From: Bacteroidetes bacterium HGW-Bacteroidetes-5
GTDB lineage: Bacteria > Bacteroidota > Bacteroidia > Bacteroidales > UBA932
Length of the DNA stretch: 64,000 bases
NCBI GenBank assembly: GCA_002842515.1
Contig: PHDC01000001.1
Span: 248,001 to 312,000, forward strand
Reading direction: 5' to 3'
The number at the start of each line of letters is the position of its first letter. The stretch's first letter is position 1. The notes below the pieces were generated by a model that did not search any database, had not been told where the DNA came from, and saw only the letters and a program-made list of their open reading frames with translations. Shown here piece by piece: positions 28,120 through 35,732 of this stretch. The translations under genes and the position numbers were made by a program.

Positions 28120-28530
28120 TTATTTATGCTTAGACATTTTGGATTCTACAATAAATCCTACAATAAGACCAAGACCTCCAAAGCAGAGTGTAGATGCTCC
28201 ATAAACAACGCTCATAGATTGCATAGTCTCATATGAAATTGAGCCGGAAGAGCCATACATCCCATATGCTATTACGATTCCGACTAAAAGGCCGAAACCC
28301 AAACCCATCAAAAGCGATCCAATTCTTAAGGATAAAAATTTGTTGCTAAAGTTTTTTCCTTCACCAAAAATTCTTGAAATATCCAAGTTCTCAATATTAG
28401 TGCTGCTAATTTGAGATAGTCTCTCAATAATCATAATCCGCTCTTTCTTCCTGGCAAACAACTCTACCAGTTTATAGAAGGCATAGGCGCCTATTCCGAA
28501 TGTAACCGGAATTGAGATAAATTCCATCAT
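28120..28530 (-). CDS. Small membrane protein, DUF6249-like, divergent from the ECF sigma gene
   Basis: A 136-residue protein with an N-terminal transmembrane helix (about 6-22), a short basic cytosolic segment (ARKKERIMIIERL), and two C-terminal helices (about 68-90 and 105-130, both glycine-rich). The layout resembles DUF6249 membrane proteins of Bacteroidota; the match is from pattern memory and moderate. The gene has its own ECF-type promoter facing away from the sigma-factor gene, so it is a likely member of that regulon. Confidence 0.65.
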   Translation of the reverse strand: MMEFISIPVTFGIGAYAFYKLVELFARKKERIMIIERLSQISSTNIENLDISRIFGEGKNFSNKFLSLRIGSLLMGLGFGLLVGIVIAYGMYGSSGSISYETMQSMSVVYGASTLCFGGLGLIVGFIVESKMSKHK

Positions 28531-28575
28531 ATTGTCAAATTTTAAATTAAAAAAGTAATTTTGTTTTGCTCTTTT

Positions 28576-28601
28576 GACGATATAATTTAAAAAAGGTTAC
28601 A
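28576..28601 (-). promoter_or_regulatory. ECF-type promoter for the divergent membrane protein
   Basis: Read on the minus strand: TGTAAC (28601 down to 28596), exactly 16 bases, then CGTC (28579-28576). This matches the general ECF promoter form (AAC in -35, CGTC in -10, 16-bp spacer). It mirrors the sigma-gene promoter, and the two -35 boxes form one inverted repeat. Confidence 0.7.
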
Positions 28602-28605
28602 GATT

Positions 28606-28631
28606 TGTAACCATTAGTTTAGAGATGCGTC
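28606..28631 (+). promoter_or_regulatory. ECF-type autoregulatory promoter of the sigma gene
   Basis: TGTAAC (28606-28611), exactly 16 bases, then CGTC (28628-28631), followed by TAAT. This is the classic ECF promoter form. The -10 is only about 10 bases from the sigma ATG, so the message would be almost leaderless. Confidence 0.72.
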
Positions 28632-28641
28632 TAATAGCTGA

Positions 28642-29205
28642 ATGAAAAGAGACGAGGAGCTGCATACAATAGAGTTAATCCGTAATGGGAACCTGGAGCT
28701 TTACAAGGTTATTGTAGAGGAGTACTCTCCCAGAGTACTCTCCGTAATAAGAGGTGTCTTGCCCTGTAAAGAGGACGCAGAGGAGTTGGCTCAGGATGTA
28801 TTTGTAAAAGCATTTTTCTCTCTAAATAAATTCAGGGGTGACTCCTCTCTTTCAACCTGGCTCTTTAGAATTGCCTATAATATGTCAATTTCTAAAACCA
28901 GATTGAAAAAAGTTAAATTCGTACCAATTGAAAGTGCACAAATTGAGTCAAATAATTATTTCGATATCTCTGAAGAAGAGAGATATATAAAAGAGAAGAG
29001 ATTTGAGTTGCTAAACAGAATGTTGTCCTCTCTTGATCCATCCGAGAGATTTTTAATTACTCTGTTTTACAACCAAGAAAAAAGCATTAAAGAGATATCA
29101 CAGATTACAGGAATAGGAGAATCAAATATTAAGGTAAAACTCCACCGAATTAAGAAAAAAATGGGTGAAATGGTGGGTGAAAAAATGGAGGTAAGTTATG
29201 GATGA
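28642..29205 (+). CDS. ECF-family RNA polymerase sigma factor
   Basis: A 187-residue ECF sigma factor. Region 2 includes SVIRGVLPCKEDAEELAQDVFVKAF near residues 33-57 and the -10 recognition segment FRGDSSLSTWLFRIAYNMS near 64-82. Region 4 (about 128-180) has the helix-turn-helix KSIKEISQITGIGESNIKVKLHR. There is no region 1 or 3. It overlaps the downstream membrane gene by 8 bases, the usual sigma/anti-sigma coupling. The ECF-type promoter directly upstream suggests it activates itself. Confidence 0.95.
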   Translation: MKRDEELHTIELIRNGNLELYKVIVEEYSPRVLSVIRGVLPCKEDAEELAQDVFVKAFFSLNKFRGDSSLSTWLFRIAYNMSISKTRLKKVKFVPIESAQIESNNYFDISEEERYIKEKRFELLNRMLSSLDPSERFLITLFYNQEKSIKEISQITGIGESNIKVKLHRIKKKMGEMVGEKMEVSYG

Positions 29206-29617
29206 AAAATTTGAAAAAGATGAGCTGTTAAGGGATCTTCTAAATGAAATCAATTACAGATCTGCTCCCCTATCTTTTGCGGAGAGAGTCTCTTCAAAAA
29301 TTGAGTCAGAGAGAGTAAGAAGAGAGAGGCGAACTGAAACAATTCAGATTATTGTAGTATCACTTTGTGCATCTGCACTATTGATTCTTTCATTTATATA
29401 TCTTAATAACAGGTACTTCAACCTAACCCTTGAAGATTTGCGCCTCTTTAACTCAGATTTTGGAGTTAAACACCTTCTCTACAGAGTAAAAGGAATTTTT
29501 ATTAGTGACGGCACTTTGCTATGGTATATATTAGCTGCAAATACAGCATTACTCATTGTGATACAACAATTTGTACAGAATTATTTGTACAGTTCGGGAA
29601 GAATTGGAAAGAGCTAA
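29198..29617 (+). CDS. Putative membrane-bound anti-sigma factor
   Basis: A 139-residue protein with an acidic and charged N-terminal cytosolic region (about 1-50), which could hold the sigma factor, a transmembrane helix at about 50-68 and a second at about 108-125. I see no zinc-binding HxxxCxxC motif of ZAS anti-sigma factors and recognise no named family. The call rests on its 8-base overlap with the ECF gene and on topology. It may work with the divergent membrane protein as a signal-sensing unit. Confidence 0.65.
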   Translation: MDEKFEKDELLRDLLNEINYRSAPLSFAERVSSKIESERVRRERRTETIQIIVVSLCASALLILSFIYLNNRYFNLTLEDLRLFNSDFGVKHLLYRVKGIFISDGTLLWYILAANTALLIVIQQFVQNYLYSSGRIGKS

Positions 29618-29629
29618 TAAAATAAACAT

Positions 29630-31108
29630 CTACTGATGCTCCGCTCTTAACAGATCAAATATTGTTTTTACGGGAGAAAAGGTGGTTACAGGAACCTCAA
29701 CAAACAGTGTGTTCCACTGACTCATTGCGCCATTCCACAACCCCGGCAGTTCAAGTGCTTTGATTGGTCTCCCCTCAGCACTCTTGTAGGAGATAAAACC
29801 TGTCTCGGGGTCAACATATTTGTGCAGATCAAATTTGTCGCCTCGAAAGTTTTTAATTGAGCATACAATATCGACAGGATTGAAATGTGTAGATCTCTCA
29901 ACCATCTCCCTTATCTTTAGATCCTGAATATCTAGTTGCGCGCTCTCAAGTATTTGCAATGAAGTTGCACCATCTGCATCTTTTACTATGTAGGGGCCAC
30001 CTCCCGGTTCTCCTAGGTTCTTAACCATACCGCACACTCTTACAGGGCGGTTAAGTTTGGCCCAAAGATAATCCTTTAGTATCTCCTTTGGAATATGTGG
30101 TATAGCAATAGAGAACTCCCTCTCCAGAAAAGTGATTATCTCCTTAAATAATTTGTCATCCTTACTACACTCCAGAGATTTAAGATATTGATTTATTTTT
30201 AGTTGTAACTCAATTAATGTACCAATCAAAACTCGTTTCCAATGAATAGTATCTGTGGTGAGCTCATCTCTGCAGATATTGTCTATGTTCTTAATTACTA
30301 CAATATCTGACTCTATTTCGTTTAAATTTTCAATAAGTGCCCCGTGGCCGGCGGGACGAAAGAGGAGGTTTCCGTCTGCACCTCTGAACGGCCTGTTATC
30401 CATATCTACAGCGATAGTGTCTGTTGCAGCTTTTTGTTGAGTAAAGGTAACCTCAAATTTGCATCCGTACATTCTCTCATAATCGTTTTTTACCTGCATT
30501 AGAAGTTGCTCAAAACCAATAAGATGCTCTTTTGAAACAGTTACTACCATTCTGGCTATGCCATCAAAAGTTTTGGCATATTTAGATGCTTCGGCAAGGT
30601 GCTCTTCAAATGGAGTTCTGACTTTTTTACCATATCTGTGAAATTTTATAAGCCCCTTCGGCATTGAACCGTAGCCAAGACCTTCCGGCATAAGCAGCAA
30701 TCTTAAAATAGACTCTTGACTTTCAGGGTTGAAAGATGGACAATTTGAGAGTTCATCGTAAAAAGGGAACTTTTTTAAATTTGAGAATAGAGTTGTAGCG
30801 GGAGACTCTTGTGAAATAGTGTTACCGTTTTCAATAGTACTTAAAGCTTCGTAAAGATCTTTAAACATCCTTGTTGCAGCCCCGGACGCTGGAACAAATT
30901 TGCATATCTCTCCATTATAACTCTCATATCTGTTTAATGCCTCTCTCTGCTCTTTGCGGGAGAGCACTTTAATTCCCTTGACAGGGGTCGCAGGGGCAAC
31001 TATATCCAAAAATGGAAATCCACTCTTGAAATGGTCTAACTGTTTGTGAATATCATTTACACTTGCACCTCTCTGTTCAACCTGTTTTAAATCCAATTCT
31101 GTAAGCAT
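29630..31108 (-). CDS. DUF4301 family protein
   Basis: A 492-residue cytoplasmic protein matching the Bacteroidota family DUF4301. Characteristic stretches are FVPASGAATRMFKDLYEAL near residues 72-90, LPEGLGYGSMPKGLIKFHRYG near 139-159 (in context MPEGLGYG), FRPAGHGALIENLNEI, CGMVKNLGEPGGGPY, and a C-terminal ELPGLWNGAMSQWNT. The first motif resembles nucleotidyltransferase-type nucleotide binding, but biochemical function is not established. It is the last gene of the recF-DUF721-pdxB operon. Confidence 0.85.
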   Translation of the reverse strand: MLTELDLKQVEQRGASVNDIHKQLDHFKSGFPFLDIVAPATPVKGIKVLSRKEQREALNRYESYNGEICKFVPASGAATRMFKDLYEALSTIENGNTISQESPATTLFSNLKKFPFYDELSNCPSFNPESQESILRLLLMPEGLGYGSMPKGLIKFHRYGKKVRTPFEEHLAEASKYAKTFDGIARMVVTVSKEHLIGFEQLLMQVKNDYERMYGCKFEVTFTQQKAATDTIAVDMDNRPFRGADGNLLFRPAGHGALIENLNEIESDIVVIKNIDNICRDELTTDTIHWKRVLIGTLIELQLKINQYLKSLECSKDDKLFKEIITFLEREFSIAIPHIPKEILKDYLWAKLNRPVRVCGMVKNLGEPGGGPYIVKDADGATSLQILESAQLDIQDLKIREMVERSTHFNPVDIVCSIKNFRGDKFDLHKYVDPETGFISYKSAEGRPIKALELPGLWNGAMSQWNTLFVEVPVTTFSPVKTIFDLLRAEHQ

Positions 31109-31126
31109 AGTATTCTATTTTGAAGT

Positions 31127-32251
31127 TCATCCGTTTATTAGCAGTTGCTTTAAAATCTCCTTTTGTTCGGCTGTTAACTCCCTTCTATATTTGTAATTAG
31201 CTCTAATCTGTTCAAATAGATGCGGTGCTCCTCTGAGCGCTCTATCTTCGTTCCATATCGGGAATGTAGAGAGAAGCAGTGAGGCAGCATTTTCTATGGG
31301 AGTAAGCTTTATATCTTTAACAAACTCAATTTTGGAAGAGGTTGGTAACTGTATTGTGTAGTCATTGAGCTTCTCGATTGAGTAGTGTTTGGCAAAATTT
31401 CGAAGTGTAAAAAGAGTGGCGTTTATTTTTCCCTCCAGCGAGTAGCCGGCAATGTGAGGAGTGGCGATGTTGGTCATCTTCAAAACCTCTCTGTTTATAT
31501 GAGGTTCATCTCTGTAAACATCCAGAATAACAGGGCCAAGTGACTCCCTCTCTCTTATTAAAGCCATATCATCTACCACCTCTCCCCTGCTACTATTTAT
31601 AAATATTGCCCCCTTAACCATTTTTGAGAAAAAAGCACCGGAGCACATACTGTCGGTTGTTTTGTTAAGTGGTACGTGCATAGATACAATTTCACAATTT
31701 TTTAAAATGGTTTCAAGATCATAATAATCCTCTGTTGTAAGTCTGTACTCTCCGAAAGATGGGTTGGGGAATCCGATTTGTATATTTTCCTTTTTGGGAG
31801 GGTCACACCTAAAGACGGTAAACCCGAGATCGAGGAACAAAGCAGCCACTCTTTCACCAACACTCCCCGCTCCTACGACTCCTATTGTCCTTGGCAGAGT
31901 TTTAAGTCCCTCTCTCTGAGCAACAGCAATCAATGATGTAATAACATATTGCACCACTCCCTCCGAATTACATCCTGCAGCATTGTAGATGCTTATGCCT
32001 GCATTTTTACAATATTCTGAATCGATATGATCTAAGCCTATGGTGGCACTAAAAATTGCATTAACTCTAGTGTTATTCAGTAAATTGAAATCACACTTTG
32101 TTCGGGTTCTTATGACAAGAGCGTCTGCATTTTGAACTTCGAGATTGTTTATGAGCTCTCCTCTAAGATATTTTACACTGCAATATGGCTCCAGAACTCC
32201 CTCAATAAAGGGGATGTCGGCATCTACCACTATATTAAATCTTCCACTCAC
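31127..32251 (-). CDS. pdxB: 4-phosphoerythronate dehydrogenase
   Basis: NAD-dependent 2-hydroxyacid dehydrogenase family member that oxidises 4-phosphoerythronate in the DXP-independent (deoxyxylulose-linked) route to pyridoxal phosphate. The 374-residue protein has the Rossmann motif GVVGAGSVGERVA, the catalytic Arg in NSSRGEVVDD, Glu in DVYRDEP, and His in TPHIAGYSLEGK. The last motif and the C-terminal extension (about 290-374) distinguish PdxB from SerA-type enzymes. It starts with GTG that shares one base with the DUF721 stop codon, implying translational coupling. Confidence 0.9.
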   Translation of the reverse strand: MSGRFNIVVDADIPFIEGVLEPYCSVKYLRGELINNLEVQNADALVIRTRTKCDFNLLNNTRVNAIFSATIGLDHIDSEYCKNAGISIYNAAGCNSEGVVQYVITSLIAVAQREGLKTLPRTIGVVGAGSVGERVAALFLDLGFTVFRCDPPKKENIQIGFPNPSFGEYRLTTEDYYDLETILKNCEIVSMHVPLNKTTDSMCSGAFFSKMVKGAIFINSSRGEVVDDMALIRERESLGPVILDVYRDEPHINREVLKMTNIATPHIAGYSLEGKINATLFTLRNFAKHYSIEKLNDYTIQLPTSSKIEFVKDIKLTPIENAASLLLSTFPIWNEDRALRGAPHLFEQIRANYKYRRELTAEQKEILKQLLING

Positions 32252-32541
32252 TACTTTAATATCAACACTTTAACAATTTCTTCACCAAGTTTCTCGTTCA
32301 TCTTTTTCACAATATTGAGTCTCTCCATAAAGAGATAATTTCTTGCCGGTGAGGATGATATCTTACAAAAAAGTCTTCCATCTTTAAAGAACTTCTCCAA
32401 GGTGTATTCTGCATACCTCTTCCCGACAACCTCATCCCAGGTTTCGAAAATTCTCATTCTGAGAATACCCTCATCCAGACCGGAGCTCTTTAAGAAATCC
32501 CGGAAAAGATCTCCAACTTTTACTACTCGCTCTCGTCTCAT
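32251..32541 (-). CDS. DUF721 (DciA-like) protein
   Basis: A 96-residue DUF721 protein. The core includes MRIFETWDEVVGKRYAEYT near residues 26-44 and a C-terminal RNYLFMERLNIVKKMNEKLGEEIV. DciA, the bacterial ancestral replicative helicase operator, carries this domain, and short DUF721 proteins next to recF are common in Bacteroidota. Helicase loading is a plausible but unproven role here. The start overlaps the recF stop by 4 bases. Confidence 0.82.
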   Translation of the reverse strand: MRRERVVKVGDLFRDFLKSSGLDEGILRMRIFETWDEVVGKRYAEYTLEKFFKDGRLFCKISSSPARNYLFMERLNIVKKMNEKLGEEIVKVLILK

Positions 32542-33626
32542 AGAACTACACCGGATTTAATCTCAAATGAAGAGCTGCTTCCGTTAATTTTATTAAGAAT
32601 AGCCTCAACTCTAACCTTATTGCTGTCAGTAATAAAAATCTGACCAAAAAAATTGGAAGATACCAGGTTTAAAAGCGCCTCAACTCTCTCCATATCCAAT
32701 TTATCAAAGACATCGTCAAGCAGTAACAGTGGTGCCTTTTTGTAAATATCTCTCATAATTTCAAACTGAGCCAGCTTTAGTGATATCAGGAAGGATTTCT
32801 GTTGACCCTGTGAACCGGATGTCCTGTATGGATAGTTATCCATAAAGAACAGTAGATCGTCTCTGTGAACCCCGCAAGTGGTATACTTAAGTGCATAATC
32901 TTTTGGCCGGCACCTGTTCAATAACTCCATAAGCCCAGCCTCCTGGAGGTCTGACTTGTAAACAATAGAGATACTCTCCTTACCGCCGGAGAGCATTTTA
33001 TAGTACTTATCTGCAATTGGCATTAACAAACTTGTAAACTCTGCCCTTTTTGTGAATATGTAGGATGCGTTTACCGACATTCTTTGAGAGAAAGTGTCAA
33101 GAAGCTCCTCATTAACATCCTGTGATTTAAGAAGTTTGTTTCTCTGTAAAAGAAGATGGTTATAGTTTTGCACTTTTCGCAGATACTCCTTATCTAATTG
33201 CGATAGTATTGAGTTTATAAATCTCCTCCTCTCCTCTCCCGACTCATTAATAAGACAGGTATCGTAAGGAGAGACCATAACAATGGGGATAAGACCTATA
33301 TGTTCAGATATCTTGCTATAACTTTTGTTGTTTCTTTTAATGTGTTTTATACCATCTCTCTCCATAGAGACTGAGATATTTTCGAAAGAGTCGTCATCTC
33401 TGGTATACTCTCCTGAAATTCTGCAGATATCACAACTATACGCAATTGAGTGTATATCTGTGTTTGAGAAATAGCTTTTGGTCATAGAGAGGTAGTAGAT
33501 TGCATCCAAAAGGTTTGTTTTGCCTGAGCCGTTCATACCCGTAATACAATTCAACTTAGGTGAAAACTCTATTTCTGCTTCGGAGATATTCTTAAATCCG
33601 GAGATTATTATCCTTTTTAAATACAT
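32538..33626 (-). CDS. recF: DNA replication and repair protein RecF
   Basis: SMC-like ABC ATPase of the RecFOR pathway, which helps load RecA at gaps. The 362-residue protein has Walker A GMNGSGKTNLLDA near residues 30-42, the signature region TSGSQGQQKSFLISLKLAQ near 270-288, and Walker B LLLDDVFDKLD near 305-315. I start at the ATG at 33626; a TTG two codons upstream is also in frame. The TAACTTTG box at 33646-33653 supports a nearby start. Confidence 0.95.
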   Translation of the reverse strand: MYLKRIIISGFKNISEAEIEFSPKLNCITGMNGSGKTNLLDAIYYLSMTKSYFSNTDIHSIAYSCDICRISGEYTRDDDSFENISVSMERDGIKHIKRNNKSYSKISEHIGLIPIVMVSPYDTCLINESGEERRRFINSILSQLDKEYLRKVQNYNHLLLQRNKLLKSQDVNEELLDTFSQRMSVNASYIFTKRAEFTSLLMPIADKYYKMLSGGKESISIVYKSDLQEAGLMELLNRCRPKDYALKYTTCGVHRDDLLFFMDNYPYRTSGSQGQQKSFLISLKLAQFEIMRDIYKKAPLLLLDDVFDKLDMERVEALLNLVSSNFFGQIFITDSNKVRVEAILNKINGSSSSFEIKSGVVL

Positions 33627-33645
33627 CTGCAACCTGGTTGGCTCA

Positions 33646-33653
33646 CAAAGTTA
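33646..33653 (-). promoter_or_regulatory. Bacteroidota -7 box for recF-DUF721-pdxB-DUF4301
   Basis: TAACTTTG on the minus strand matches TAnnTTTG, 19 bases before the recF ATG. Confidence 0.5.
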
Positions 33654-33673
33654 CTACTTTTATCGATTTATAA

Positions 33674-33703
33674 TTTGAGATTAGATAAAATATTGTAATT
33701 TTG
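33674..33703 (+). promoter_or_regulatory. Bacteroidota promoter for the TPR gene
   Basis: TTTG (33674-33677), 18 bases, TAATTTTG (33696-33703): both elements fit the consensus. The ATG is 24 bases downstream of the -7 box. Confidence 0.65.
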
Positions 33704-33726
33704 CACCCTGCTAAAAAACCGTAGAA

Positions 33727-34395
33727 ATGTCAAAAAAAATTAAACATCAAGATCCGGAAGAGAGTGTAGAGAACGCTCTGAACAAGACCGAGCAAATTAT
33801 CGAAAAGCACAAGAATACACTTCTGTACTCTGTTATTGCTATTTTAGTAATCTCTGCAATCGGATTTGCATATCAGCAACTGTACCGTAAGCCCTTAAAA
33901 GAGGAGGCTCTTGCGCAAACATTCGTTGCCGAACAATTTTTCCGTGCAGATTCATTTGCACTTGCACTCAACGGAGACGGTAATGCTTTGGGCTTTAATC
34001 AGATTATTGATGAGTACGGCTCTACAGCTGCAAAATCTGTATATCTGTATGCCGGCATCAGCGAACTTCAGCTTGGAAATTTTGATCAGGCAATCAAACA
34101 TCTGAAAAAGTATAAATCAGACGATCCTATTATGCAAGCCAGAGCACTTTGCAACATAGGAGACGCATATGCTTCTCTTATGAATAACAAAGAGGCTCTT
34201 AACTACTATCTCAAAGCCGCAAATCACGCAGAGAATGTTTTTGCAGCCGGGTATCTGCTTAAAGCTGCTTTAATGCAAGAAGAGCTGGGTAATAAGGTTG
34301 AGGCAATCAAAATTTATGAGGAGATAAAAGTTAAGTATCCTCAGAGTATGGAGGGCTACGAGGCCGATAAATATATTGCAAGGATAAAACAGTAA
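33727..34395 (+). CDS. Membrane-anchored tetratricopeptide-repeat protein (YfgM-like)
   Basis: A 222-residue protein with a charged cytosolic N-terminus, one transmembrane helix (about residues 36-53) and a periplasmic domain of TPR-like helical pairs from about 65 to the end (AKSVYLYAGISELQLGNFDQA, ALCNIGDAYASLMNNKEALNYY, LLKAALMQEELGNKVEAIKIY). The topology matches YfgM, an ancillary SecYEG chaperone partner, but the role in Bacteroidota is not known. It is followed by yebC after 31 bases. Confidence 0.85.
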   Translation: MSKKIKHQDPEESVENALNKTEQIIEKHKNTLLYSVIAILVISAIGFAYQQLYRKPLKEEALAQTFVAEQFFRADSFALALNGDGNALGFNQIIDEYGSTAAKSVYLYAGISELQLGNFDQAIKHLKKYKSDDPIMQARALCNIGDAYASLMNNKEALNYYLKAANHAENVFAAGYLLKAALMQEELGNKVEAIKIYEEIKVKYPQSMEGYEADKYIARIKQ

Positions 34396-34426
34396 TCTGG
34401 AATTTCTCCGGGGAGATAACTCTATT

Positions 34427-35143
34427 ATGGGAAGAGCATTTGAATTCAGAAAAGAGCGTAAAATGAAGCGTTGGGGCAATATGTCCCGTGTCTTTACGCG
34501 TTTGGGAAAGGAGATTACTATGGCTGTCAAAGGCAGCGGACCCGATCCCGACAATAATCCCAGGCTCAGGGCTCTAATATCAACTGCCCGTTCGGAAAAT
34601 ATGCCCAAAGATAATATCGAAAGAGCTATCAAACGCGCAGTCGAGAAAGATCACAGTGAATATAAAGAGGTAGTTTATGAAGGGTACGGCCCTCACGGAA
34701 TTGCATTCCTGATAGAAACAGCAACAGATAATACAACCCGTACAGTAGCCAATATCAGAAGCTATTTCAACAAATTTTCGGGATCACTAGGAACCTCAGG
34801 GAGTGTAGAGTTTATGTTTGAGCACAAATCCGTTTTCAAAGTTAAAAGCACACAACAACTTGACCTGGAAGAACTTGAACTGGAGATGATAGACTTTGGA
34901 GCAGAAGAGCTCTTTATGGAGGAGGATGAGCTGGTTATATACGGAAGTTACGAATCTTACGGCGCAATTCAAAAATTTATAGAGGAGAAGGGATTTGAAC
35001 TTGTGACCGGTGGGTTTGAGAGAATTCCTAACACAGAGCTAAAGAGACTGGAAGGGGATGCCAGAATTGAAATTGAGAAACTTATAGATAAATTTGAAAA
35101 TGATGATGACGTTCAAAACGTTTATCACACAATGGAGCCGTAA
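34427..35143 (+). CDS. YebC/PmpR family protein
   Basis: A 238-residue member of the YebC/TACO1 family. Members have been described as DNA-binding regulators, and more recently as ribosome-associated factors that ease translation of proline-rich stretches. The N-terminal lysine-rich start (residues 1-30), PDPDNNPRLR near 42-51, ARSENMPKDNIERAIKR near 57-73, YEGYGPHGIA and the TDNTTRTVANIR stretch identify it. The length is usual. It ends at a strong terminator. Confidence 0.93.
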   Translation: MGRAFEFRKERKMKRWGNMSRVFTRLGKEITMAVKGSGPDPDNNPRLRALISTARSENMPKDNIERAIKRAVEKDHSEYKEVVYEGYGPHGIAFLIETATDNTTRTVANIRSYFNKFSGSLGTSGSVEFMFEHKSVFKVKSTQQLDLEELELEMIDFGAEELFMEEDELVIYGSYESYGAIQKFIEEKGFELVTGGFERIPNTELKRLEGDARIEIEKLIDKFENDDDVQNVYHTMEP

Positions 35144-35161
35144 TTATTTCTCAATCATAGC

Positions 35162-35187
35162 AAAAATGCCCCAATCGGGGCATTTTT
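35162..35187 (+). terminator. Terminator after yebC
   Basis: An 11-bp stem, AAAAATGCCCC pairing with GGGGCATTTTT, around a 4-base loop, merging into a T-run. Confidence 0.9.
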
Positions 35188-35207
35188 TGTTTCATTTAGT
35201 TAGTTTT

Positions 35208-35239
35208 TTTGGCATACTCTTTATATTTTTATACCTTTG
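35208..35239 (+). promoter_or_regulatory. Bacteroidota promoter of the methylmalonyl-CoA block
   Basis: TTTG (35208-35211), 20 bases, TACCTTTG (35232-35239). The epimerase ATG lies 43 bases downstream of the -7 box. It probably drives the whole decarboxylase operon. Confidence 0.65.
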
Positions 35240-35282
35240 GCGCTTCTTATAAAATAAACATTAAATCAATAAATTATTCACA

Positions 35283-35693
35283 ATGAAACTATCGCATATT
35301 GAGCACATCGGTATCGCCGTTAAATCTTTAGATATTGCAATACCTCTTTATGAAGAGCTGCTTGGTCTAAAGTGTTATGCCGTAGAAGAGGTTAAAGACC
35401 AAAAAGTTAAGACCGCATTCTTCAAAATTGGCGAGACAAAAATTGAACTGTTGGAGAGTACAGATCCCGATGGTCCAATTGGTAAATTCATTGAAAAAAA
35501 GGGTGAAGGTGTTCACCACATTGCTTTTGCAACAACTGAGGGTTTGCAAAACAGTCTGGACGAACTTTCCGAAAAAGGTGTTCAGCTTATTGACAAAGCA
35601 CCTCGCAAAGGTGCTGAGGGGCTAAGTATAGCATTTTTACATCCAAAATCTACAGGAGGAATCCTTACAGAGTTGTGTGAAAATCCTTCATAA
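35283..35693 (+). CDS. mce: Methylmalonyl-CoA epimerase
   Basis: Interconverts (R)- and (S)-methylmalonyl-CoA, linking methylmalonyl-CoA mutase to the decarboxylase. The 136-residue protein is a single glyoxalase/VOC domain: HIEHIGIAVKSLD at residues 4-16 (metal-binding His near the start), FFKIGETKIELLE near 46-58, and EGVHHIAFAT near 77-86 with the second His. A Glu near the C-terminus (ILTELCE) completes the metal site. It is the first gene of the operon, 39 bases before the carboxyltransferase, and the context fits propionate production from succinate. Confidence 0.94.
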   Translation: MKLSHIEHIGIAVKSLDIAIPLYEELLGLKCYAVEEVKDQKVKTAFFKIGETKIELLESTDPDGPIGKFIEKKGEGVHHIAFATTEGLQNSLDELSEKGVQLIDKAPRKGAEGLSIAFLHPKSTGGILTELCENPS

Positions 35694-35732
35694 ACTTATT
35701 GACAAAAAATTAATCTTAATATAGATAATAGA

